Assembly: GCA_002455255.1 (NCBI GenBank)
Contig: DKKL01000042.1
Location: 17,977 to 28,435, forward strand
Direction of reading: 5' to 3'
From: Candidatus Tepidiaquacellales bacterium UBA6667
GTDB lineage: Bacteria > Bacteroidota > Ignavibacteria > Tepidaquicellales > Tepidaquicellaceae
DNA: 10,459 nt
In this document: positions 1 to 6,000 of the stretch, in pieces
How the letters are laid out: every line of letters starts with the position of its first letter
Position numbering within the stretch: the first letter of the stretch is position 1
Program-made: the position numbers and the translations under genes
The notes under the pieces: model-generated
Told to the model about the DNA's origin: nothing
The model's input: the letters and a program-made list of their open reading frames with translations, nothing else
Databases searched by the model: none

Positions 1-233
1 AAATGGTTGTTGCAGTTTATTTTGGATTTTATTCAACAGGCGGTGCATCTATAAAAATCAATGGGGTATCTATAAATGATTTAAATATGAAAATAGATGT
101 TTTGCAAACTTTGCCGGGTCCTAATTGTGTTACAACTGATGTGATTACTTATCCATTTGATATAGTAGTAATACCAAAATATAAGGGTGAAATTATTTAT
201 AATTTTGTAGATAAAAAAAATAATTGTCCCTGA
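1..233 (+). CDS. PrcB-like C-terminal domain protein, 5' end cut off by the window
   Basis: This is the last 76 or so residues of a protein whose start lies left of the window. The first whole codon happens to be ATG, but the sequence begins in the middle of a domain, so I read it as a partial gene. The pattern VVAVYFG, then STGG, then SIKING, then LPGPNCV, then TYPFDIVVIPK matches what I know of the PrcB C-terminal domain (named after the Treponema protein that stabilises the PrtP protease). In that domain a G..xTGG turn is followed by a 'P..C..T...TxPY.IV.IP' strand pair. Proteins of this family are small, often exported or lipoproteins, but the N-terminus that would show this is missing. 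The stop lies 19 bases before the likely start of cphB on the same strand, so cotranscription is plausible. A functional link to cyanophycin is not shown. Family assignment is from memory of the motif pattern. Confidence 0.68.
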   Translation, partial: MVVAVYFGFYSTGGASIKINGVSINDLNMKIDVLQTLPGPNCVTTDVITYPFDIVVIPKYKGEIIYNFVDKKNNCP

Positions 234-252
234 ATTAAAATCCAACATCTTA

Positions 253-1086
253 TTGAAGAATAAATACAACTTTAAAGGAAATATATTAATAATTGGAGGT
301 GCTGAGGATAAGCTAAATGAGATGCATATTCTTAAAAAATTTTTTGAATTATCAGGTGAGAAAAAAGCATCAATATTAATAGTTCCAATTGCATCAGATT
401 TTCCGGAAGTTGCAGCAAATGTTTATAAAACAATTTTTAAAAAATTTGGTGCAAAGAAAATTAAAATATTCAATAAATATAATCCGGTAGAAGTAAGATC
501 TCAAAACCTTTCTAAATATTTTGATGGTGTTACCGGAATTTTTATTTCCGGAGGAGATCAGCTTAGACTTAGTACTGTACTTGGTGATTCCGAATTTGAA
601 AATTTACTAAAAGAAAAACTGCGTAGCGGGGCTACGATTGCCGGTTCAAGTGCCGGAGCTTCTGCTTTGAGTTCATTTATGATAGTAAGAGGTAATCCGG
701 ATTTATACGCTTCTCAGGATTCTCTAAAATTATCTGCAGGGCTTGGGGTATTGGAAAATATAATTATTGATCAGCATTTCACAGAAAGAAAAAGACTTAA
801 CAGACTTATAACTTCTGTTTGTTATCATCCGAAAAATATTGGAATAGGTATAGATGAAAATACTGCGATACATATTAAAAAAAATGGTATGTTAGATGTG
901 TTAGGAAGTGGTACAGTAACAATAATTGACGGTTCCGAAATTACTTATAACAATATATCTGAAGTTGATGAATACCAACCTTTTTCAGTCATAGGATTAA
1001 AAATGCATATCTTAAGTAGTTCAATAAGTTTTAATCTCAATACATTGCAACCTTTAAATCATTCAGTTAATTCATTTCAATTATGA
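253..1086 (+). CDS. cphB: Cyanophycinase (peptidase family S51), cytoplasmic
   Basis: Cyanophycinase is an exopeptidase that degrades the Asp-Arg polymer cyanophycin to beta-Asp-Arg dipeptides. The 277-residue protein is close to the usual length of intracellular CphB. Visible motifs are NILIIGGAEDK (10-20), SGGDQ (99-103), GSSAGA (131-136), DQHF (173-176) and GIGIDENTA (197-205). The nucleophile should be Ser133 in the S51 G-x-S-A-G elbow. His175 and Glu202 sit where the other triad residues of Synechocystis CphB lie (Ser132/His174/Glu201), offset by one. There is no signal peptide, unlike secreted CphE. The start is TTG at 253. The next in-frame ATG (322) would delete the GGAEDK strand, the frame is closed upstream by TAG at 208-210, and the only other upstream options are rare ATT (223) or ATC (247). 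No Shine-Dalgarno sequence is seen. The stop overlaps the cphA start (ATGA), implying translational coupling. Confidence 0.95.
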   Translation: MKNKYNFKGNILIIGGAEDKLNEMHILKKFFELSGEKKASILIVPIASDFPEVAANVYKTIFKKFGAKKIKIFNKYNPVEVRSQNLSKYFDGVTGIFISGGDQLRLSTVLGDSEFENLLKEKLRSGATIAGSSAGASALSSFMIVRGNPDLYASQDSLKLSAGLGVLENIIIDQHFTERKRLNRLITSVCYHPKNIGIGIDENTAIHIKKNGMLDVLGSGTVTIIDGSEITYNNISEVDEYQPFSVIGLKMHILSSSISFNLNTLQPLNHSVNSFQL

Positions 1087-3746
1087 AGATTATAGAAATC
1101 AGGGCTTTAAGAGGACCGAATATTTGGAGTAACAGAAGACATAAGCTTATTCAGATGAAACTGGATATTGGGGATTATGAACAAAAACCTACCAATCTTA
1201 TACCGGGCTTTTTAGAAAACCTATCTAAATTAATTCCTTCAATGTATTCACACAGATGCAGTTACGAAACAGAGGGTGGATTTTTTAAAAGAGTTGAAGA
1301 GGGGACTTGGGCAGGTCACGTTATAGAACACATTGCGTTAGAAATTCAAACACTCGCCGGAATGGACACAGGTTTTGGAAGAACTCGTGAAACCACAACA
1401 CCTGGTGTATATAATGTTGTTTTTAGTTATATAGAAGAAGAAGCCGGAAAATATTCGGCAGTTTCAAGTGTAAATATATTTAAAGCTATTGCCGAAGGTA
1501 AATCTCAAAAAGAATTAAACGAATTATTAAATAACGACATACAAAAGTTAAGAGAAATAAGAGAAGAAGTAAGGTTTGGTCCGAGTACAGGGTCTATAGT
1601 TGAAGAGGCGGTTGCAAGAGGAATACCATACATAAGATTAAATGATCAGTCACTTGTACAGCTTGGATATGGAATCTACCAAAAAAGAATTCGTGCTACA
1701 GTTACAGGGCTAACGAGTGAAATTGCAGTTGACCTTGCATGTGATAAAGAAGCAACTAAGCAATTACTTCAGGATATGGGTATTCCGGTTCCAAAAGGAT
1801 ATAAAATCTATAATGAATCTGATATTCCGGATATAGTTAAATCAGTTGGTTATCCTATCGTAGTCAAACCACTCGATGCGAATCATGGGAGAGGTATCAC
1901 GACTAATATAAATAATATTGAAGATGTTTATGCTGCATTTAAATCTGCTAAAAGACATTCGAAGGCAATTATTATTGAAAAATCCCTTACAGGTGTTGAC
2001 TTCAGAGCATTGGTTATAAATTATAAATTAATTTCTGTTGCCGAAAGAACACCGGCTTATGTTACAGGTGATGGAAAATTAACTATCAATGAATTGATTG
2101 CAAAAGAAAACTCGGATCCGCGTAGAGGTTACGGTCACGAGAAAATTTTAACACAAATCGATATTGATCATCAGACTTTAAGAATACTTGAATTTAATAA
2201 TTACTCTTTAGAAACTGTATTAAAAGAAGGTGAAAGATGTTATTTAAAATCAACTGCAAATTTATCAACAGGTGGAACAGCAATTGACAGAACTGATGAA
2301 GTACATCCTGATAATATTTTTATGTTTGAGAGAATAGCAAAAATTATAGGTCTTGATATAGCCGGAATTGATATTATTGCTACAGACATATCAAGTTCAT
2401 TACTCGAAAATGGCGGCGGCATTGTGGAAGTTAATGCTGCTCCTGGCTTCAGAATGCATCTTGCTCCATCTGAAGGAATTGCAAGAAATGTTGCTGAACC
2501 TGTTGTATCTATGTTGTTCCCACAAGGTGCACCTTTTAGAATTCCGATTATTGCTGTTACCGGAACTAACGGAAAAACAACAACGACAAGATTAATCTCA
2601 CACATTCTAAAAAATATTGGTTATAATGTAGGATATACTGCAACAGAAGGCGTATATATAGGAAACAGATTAATTCAGCCGGGAGATAATACCGGACCTA
2701 TTTCTGCAAAAATGGTATTGCGAGATCCCTCAGTTGAATTTGCAGTTTTGGAAGTTGCAAGAGGTGGTATATTAAGGGCAGGTCTGGGTTTTGATCATTG
2801 TAATATTGGAGTCGTATTAAATGTTACTTCAGATCATTTAGGTATTAAGGATATAAATACTCTGGAGGATATGGCAACAGTTAAATCAGTAGTTCCGTGT
2901 GCAGTATTTGAAAAAGGATATGCAGTACTAAATGCTGATGATAAATTAGTTCTAGCAATGAAAGATGATGTGAAATGTAATATCGCATTATTTTCTATGG
3001 ATGAAAAAAATCCGGCAATTATTGAACATTGTAAAAAAGGTGGCATTGCCTGTGTTCTTGAAAACAACTGGATTACATTAATAAAAAGCCAGTGGAAAAT
3101 CAGAGTTGAAAAAGTATTGAATATACCATTGACATACGGAGGTAAAGCACCGTTTATGATTCAGAATGTTTTGGCTTCTACTTTGGCATCTTATATTCTG
3201 CAAGGTGTAACTATAGAAGATATAAAATTTGGTTTGAATTCTTTTGTGCCTTCTGCTGTTCAAACGCCGGGTAGATTAAATCTTATTGAAGTAGGTGACT
3301 TCAATGTATTAATTGATTTCGCACATAACCCTGCCGGATTTGAAGCACTATCGAAGTTTGTACTGAATTTACCTGAAAAAAATAAAATTGGAATTATTGG
3401 TGGAACAGGTGACAGAAGAGATGAAGATATATTCAGTATGGGAGCAATCGGTGGAAAAATGTTTACAGATATAATTATCAGAGAAGATGAATCTTTACGG
3501 GGAAGGAAAGAAGGTGAAATTCCTAAAATAGTTTTAAATGGAGTTAGAAGTACAAATCCAAATGCACCTGTTCAAATTATTGAAGACGAAGTTAAAGCTA
3601 TAAATTTTGCTTTGAAAAAAGCAAAAAAAGGTGATTTAGTTGTAGTATTGCCGGATAATATACCCAGAGCTATCAAACTTGTTAATGAATACAGGGATAG
3701 TTTAAGTACAATAGAGCTGAATCAATCAGATATTCCCAATTTATAA
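1083..3746 (+). CDS. cphA: Cyanophycin synthetase, full-length three-domain CphA1 type
   Basis: CphA makes cyanophycin (multi-L-arginyl-poly-L-aspartate) without ribosomes, adding Asp to the backbone and Arg to its side chain at the cost of ATP. The 887 residues cover all three family domains. The N-terminal domain (about 1-160) has the typical RALRGPN, HRCSYETEGGF (57-67) and TWAGHVIEHIALE (75-87). The ATP-grasp domain (about 210-480) has KPLDANHGRGI (262-272) and the metal-binding EVNAAPGFRMHL stretch (449-460). The Mur-ligase-like domain (about 487-870) has the P-loop GTNGKTT (494-500), ARGGILRAGLGFD (559-571), NVTSDHLG (580-587) and DFAHNPAGFEAL (745-756). The length and the intact Mur domain exclude the truncated CphA2. 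An HxxEH motif at 79-83 is discussed in the findings. The ATG at 1083 overlaps the cphB stop. No Shine-Dalgarno sequence precedes it, fitting re-initiation after cphB. No frameshift or missing key motif was seen. Confidence 0.97.
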   Translation: MKIIEIRALRGPNIWSNRRHKLIQMKLDIGDYEQKPTNLIPGFLENLSKLIPSMYSHRCSYETEGGFFKRVEEGTWAGHVIEHIALEIQTLAGMDTGFGRTRETTTPGVYNVVFSYIEEEAGKYSAVSSVNIFKAIAEGKSQKELNELLNNDIQKLREIREEVRFGPSTGSIVEEAVARGIPYIRLNDQSLVQLGYGIYQKRIRATVTGLTSEIAVDLACDKEATKQLLQDMGIPVPKGYKIYNESDIPDIVKSVGYPIVVKPLDANHGRGITTNINNIEDVYAAFKSAKRHSKAIIIEKSLTGVDFRALVINYKLISVAERTPAYVTGDGKLTINELIAKENSDPRRGYGHEKILTQIDIDHQTLRILEFNNYSLETVLKEGERCYLKSTANLSTGGTAIDRTDEVHPDNIFMFERIAKIIGLDIAGIDIIATDISSSLLENGGGIVEVNAAPGFRMHLAPSEGIARNVAEPVVSMLFPQGAPFRIPIIAVTGTNGKTTTTRLISHILKNIGYNVGYTATEGVYIGNRLIQPGDNTGPISAKMVLRDPSVEFAVLEVARGGILRAGLGFDHCNIGVVLNVTSDHLGIKDINTLEDMATVKSVVPCAVFEKGYAVLNADDKLVLAMKDDVKCNIALFSMDEKNPAIIEHCKKGGIACVLENNWITLIKSQWKIRVEKVLNIPLTYGGKAPFMIQNVLASTLASYILQGVTIEDIKFGLNSFVPSAVQTPGRLNLIEVGDFNVLIDFAHNPAGFEALSKFVLNLPEKNKIGIIGGTGDRRDEDIFSMGAIGGKMFTDIIIREDESLRGRKEGEIPKIVLNGVRSTNPNAPVQIIEDEVKAINFALKKAKKGDLVVVLPDNIPRAIKLVNEYRDSLSTIELNQSDIPNL

Positions 3747-3748
3747 AA

Positions 3749-4684
3749 TCAATAAATACCGATGAATGTTTCACTGTCGTTCATCGAACCTCTATACATT
3801 CCTTCAGAATTGAATGTAAGGTTTATATTTCCTTTGTTATCAATTGCAATCACTCCACCGTCACCATTAATTTTAACTAATTCTTTAAGTATAACTTGTT
3901 CCACAGCTTTCTTGAGTGAAAGTTTTTTATATTCCATTAATGCTGAAATGCGGAAAGCAACTGTCAGTTTAATAAAATATTCACCTGAGCCGGTACAACT
4001 GATAGCAGCAGTTTTATTATTAGCGTAATTCCCGATACCGTTTAAAGGTGAATCCCCAATCCTTCCAAACATTTTATTTGTCATACCTCCGGTAGAAGTT
4101 GCTGCGGCAAGATTTCCATGTTGATCTAAAGCAACTGCACCTACAGTGCCATAGTATTTGTTTTTTAAATTTTTATCAAAATCTGTATGGTCTAAAAATG
4201 CTTTCCCGCTTTTTTTTGCTTTTTGTAGCTGCTCCCATCTTTTTTGAGTAAAAAAATATTTTTCATTTTCAGATTGAAGTTTCATTTTTTTTGCAAATTT
4301 TTCAGCACCATTTCCTGAAAGAAATGCAAATTCACTTTTTTGCATTATTTCTTTTGCGAGAAGAATAGGATTTTTAATACCCATAACCCCGGCAATAGCA
4401 CCGGATTCAAGGTTTCTTCCATCCATAATCGCAGCATCCATTTCATTTTTACCTTCATTAGTAAAAACCGAACCCTTCCCGGCATTGAAGAGCGGATTAT
4501 TTTCAAGAATAACAACAGATTCACAAACAGCATCCAAGCTACTCCCACCTTTTGAAATTACTTTCCATCCTGCAACCAGTGAATTTTTCAATCCCTTTAT
4601 ATACTCTTTTTCTAAAATTCGTGACATCGTAGATCTTCTTATTGTTCCCGCCCCACCATGAATTGCCAATCCGATTTTTTTCAT
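3749..4684 (-). CDS. iaaA: Isoaspartyl peptidase / plant-type L-asparaginase (Ntn-hydrolase)
   Basis: This family hydrolyses beta-aspartyl dipeptides and, more weakly, asparagine. It is known to finish cyanophycin breakdown by splitting beta-Asp-Arg into Asp and Arg. The 311 residues match E. coli IaaA (EcAIII) in length. Motifs are HGGAGT (9-14), FNAGKGSVFT with EMDAAIMDG (66-89), YYGTVGAVALD (177-187), ATSTGGMTNK (195-204), GRIGDSPLNGIGNYA (207-221) and CTGSGEYF (230-237). Autocleavage should fall between Gly179 and Thr180, leaving Thr180 as the catalytic N-terminal nucleophile of the beta subunit; T198-G199 and the GRIGDSP loop are the usual partner region. There is no signal peptide, so it should act in the cytoplasm. 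It faces cphA tail to tail with 2 bases between the stop codons. That context favours a dipeptidase role in cyanophycin recycling, although general isoaspartyl repair or asparaginase activity cannot be excluded. The ATG follows an AT-rich leader without a Shine-Dalgarno sequence. Confidence 0.93.
   Translation of the reverse strand: MKKIGLAIHGGAGTIRRSTMSRILEKEYIKGLKNSLVAGWKVISKGGSSLDAVCESVVILENNPLFNAGKGSVFTNEGKNEMDAAIMDGRNLESGAIAGVMGIKNPILLAKEIMQKSEFAFLSGNGAEKFAKKMKLQSENEKYFFTQKRWEQLQKAKKSGKAFLDHTDFDKNLKNKYYGTVGAVALDQHGNLAAATSTGGMTNKMFGRIGDSPLNGIGNYANNKTAAISCTGSGEYFIKLTVAFRISALMEYKKLSLKKAVEQVILKELVKINGDGGVIAIDNKGNINLTFNSEGMYRGSMNDSETFIGIY
3760..3786. repeat. 7-bp perfect inverted repeat at the convergent gene ends
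   Basis: CGATGAA (3760-3766) and TTCATCG (3780-3786) are perfect reverse complements around a 13-base spacer. They lie within the last codons of the minus-strand isoaspartyl peptidase gene and begin 13 bases beyond the cphA stop. A cphA transcript running past its stop could fold here, but no T-run follows on the plus strand. It is therefore not a canonical intrinsic terminator and may be coincidental coding sequence. Confidence 0.3.
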
Positions 4685-4702
4685 AAATTTATTTATTTAA
4701 GA

Positions 4703-4708
4703 ATTATA
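4703..4708 (-). promoter_or_regulatory. Possible -10 element of the isoaspartyl peptidase gene
   Basis: Read on the minus strand this is TATAAT, a perfect -10 match, placed 18 bases before the start codon at 4684. At 17 bases spacing the upstream hexamer is TTTAAC (4726-4731), a poor -35. The strong terminator at 4734-4760 lies just upstream, so this gene needs its own promoter in this short gap. In such AT-rich DNA a TATAAT arises easily by chance, hence low confidence. Confidence 0.3.
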
Positions 4709-4733
4709 AATTATTCAATTTGAATGTTAAATA

Positions 4734-4760
4734 AAAAAAGGGTGACGTGCACCCTTTTTT
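4734..4760 (-). terminator. Intrinsic terminator after the PorV/PorQ-family gene
   Basis: A perfect 11-bp stem is formed by AAAAAAGGGTG (4734-4744) and CACCCTTTTTT (4750-4760) with the 5-base loop ACGTG. The G+C-rich core sits next to the loop and the A/T flanks give a U-run in either direction. On the minus strand it lies about 32 bases past the PorV/PorQ-family stop codon, the natural place for its terminator. It insulates the downstream isoaspartyl peptidase gene from read-through. No plus-strand gene ends nearby, so the symmetry probably has no second use. Confidence 0.88.
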
Positions 4761-4792
4761 AATAAAAATTATTTTGTTTACAATAATTTAAT

Positions 4793-5812
4793 TTATTTTC
4801 TCTGGAATTTTTCTTCTTCGAGTGTGAATGTTAAACTTATTCTGTGTGTATTTCCTAAATCAGATGTGCCATCAAATTTTGCAAATGAATAATCAATATT
4901 TATTTTTGGCAGTTTAACACCTGCTCCGAGTGTTAAATTTCCTATGTCATTATAACCTGTTCTTATGCTAAACAAATCTCTATATGTATATTCTACGCCG
5001 GCATGCATATCAAATGAAACAGGTCCGAGATTTGCATTTGCGGAAGATTTTCTTCCATCAAACCTAACATCAAAATCCAAAGCCGGTGTGATTACTCCAT
5101 TCAAAAAATCAAACTGATATGCTGAACCGATTTTTGCAGTTGGTTTCAAAGTTTCTTTCTTTCCTGTTGACCAGCTTATATAGGTTGTAGTCAAATCCTG
5201 AATATTTGCACCTAAAAATAATCTGCCAACGGGATTATAAGCGACACCTAAATCTAAACCTAACCCCCAGGCACTGGCATCAGCGATATTTCTTCTCAAA
5301 ACTTTAAGGTTTGCTCCATAAGAAAATGTTTCAGATTGCTTTTTGGAATAGGTTAAATAAAAAGCATAATCAGTAGTGCTGAATCGTGTAATCTTATCAG
5401 GATCTAATCGTTCTCCCGGATCTAATACACCATTTCCATTTAAATCAATCAATGCGTTTCTGGTATCTGCGATATCATCAATACCCATTCTGATAACGCT
5501 GAAACCAAATGATGCATCACTTCCAAATGGAATTCCTATTGAACCATAATCATAGTTCACAAGACTTCCGAATCTTTCGTCATGCATAAGTGAAAATTGC
5601 GGGTAATTAATTTTTGAAAGTAAAGCGGGATTCCAATAACCGGCTGTCACATCGTTTACCAATGCAACGTAAGCTCCTCCCATTCCAAGTGGTCTGCCCC
5701 CAACCCCGATAGCTAAAAATTCTCCGGCATATTTATCCTGTGCTTGAACAGGATTGTATAAATTAAATAGGATTACTGCCGAAAACAATACTGCATTTAG
5801 TGTTTTTTTCAT
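4793..5812 (-). CDS. PorV/PorQ-family outer-membrane beta-barrel protein
   Basis: The 339-residue protein starts with a textbook signal peptide: MKK, a hydrophobic stretch (about 5-19), then PVQA before QDK, with cleavage likely after Ala24. The mature N-terminus (AGEFLAIGVGGRPLGMGGAY at 29-48, then TAGYWNPALLS at 56-66) is the hallmark of the PorV/PorQ (UPF0164-like) family. The rest alternates short aromatic beta strands and turns and ends in strand-like ISLTFTL (325-331), as expected for an outer-membrane barrel. In type IX secretion, PorV and PorQ are barrel partners of PorU and PorZ. Many FCB genomes carry several paralogues of unclear role, and no other secretion gene is nearby, so I do not call it PorV itself. 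An unusual DLNGNGVLDPGE loop (123-134) resembles a calcium-binding loop. It is monocistronic: a terminator follows and a 188-base gap precedes it. Confidence 0.85.
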   Translation of the reverse strand: MKKTLNAVLFSAVILFNLYNPVQAQDKYAGEFLAIGVGGRPLGMGGAYVALVNDVTAGYWNPALLSKINYPQFSLMHDERFGSLVNYDYGSIGIPFGSDASFGFSVIRMGIDDIADTRNALIDLNGNGVLDPGERLDPDKITRFSTTDYAFYLTYSKKQSETFSYGANLKVLRRNIADASAWGLGLDLGVAYNPVGRLFLGANIQDLTTTYISWSTGKKETLKPTAKIGSAYQFDFLNGVITPALDFDVRFDGRKSSANANLGPVSFDMHAGVEYTYRDLFSIRTGYNDIGNLTLGAGVKLPKINIDYSFAKFDGTSDLGNTHRISLTFTLEEEKFQRK

Positions 5813-5880
5813 ATTTTTATTGGGTTTACGAATGGTAAATCTAATCTAATATTTTTCCTATTTAATTTATTGATTTATTC

Positions 5881-5909
5881 AATATTTTTAAAATCAATTT
5901 TTAAGTCAA
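5881..5909 (-). promoter_or_regulatory. Possible promoter of the PorV/PorQ-family gene
   Basis: On the minus strand TTGACT (5909-5904) matches the -35 consensus at five of six positions. With a 17-base spacer the -10 would be AATATT (5886-5881), four of six. This would give a leader of roughly 60 bases before the start at 5812. Spacing is ideal but the region is nearly all A/T, and the organism may use the Bacteroidota-type promoter instead, for which I found no clear copy here. Confidence 0.25.
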
Positions 5910-5911
5910 GA

Positions 5912-5953
5912 CTGAAATTTTAACAAAAATTCAGTTAAAAATTCCATAGAATT
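5912..5953. other. Intergenic structure between acn and the PorV/PorQ-family gene
   Basis: The 188-base gap 5813-6000 has no gene. It holds an interrupted inverted repeat at 5912-5934 (CTGAA/TTCAG outside, TTTT/AAAA inside, one A-A mismatch, 3-base loop) and a short 5-bp hairpin at 5940-5953 (AATTC/GAATT, 4-base loop) followed on the minus strand by TTT. Either could end acn transcription, since both lie 48-90 bases past its stop. The stems are almost purely A/T and weak, so no confident terminator can be named. The larger repeat lies just upstream of the possible -35 of the next gene and could equally be an operator. Confidence 0.3.
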
Positions 5954-6000
5954 ATGATACTTAAACAATCATATTCCTATTTAGTTTCCTTAAATTTCGC

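Noticed and set aside
2240..2605. Open frame of 121 codons on the minus strand inside cphA
   Set aside because: It lies antisense to the conserved ATP-grasp and P-loop coding region and resembles no protein family I know. It is best explained as a shadow of cphA.
1083..3746. Reading cphA as a MurE/MurC ligase or a stand-alone ATP-grasp enzyme
   Set aside because: The ATP-grasp and Mur-ligase domains are fused in one 887-residue chain with the CphA-specific N-domain (HRCSYETEGGF), and cphB overlaps it. Only cyanophycin synthetase fits.
3762..4028. 88-codon plus-strand open frame just past cphA
   Set aside because: It is fully antisense to the isoaspartyl peptidase C-terminal half, including the TGSGE motif. 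No homology or start signal supports a gene.
3749..4684. Type II periplasmic or type I bacterial L-asparaginase
   Set aside because: The protein lacks a signal peptide and the type I/II active-site patterns. It has the Ntn-hydrolase GT-V-G cleavage site and TSTGG motif of the plant-type family.
5912..5934. Interrupted palindrome as a definite acn terminator
   Set aside because: The stem is mostly A/T with a mismatch, and on the minus strand it is followed by TCTTGAC rather than a T-run. A terminator call is not justified.
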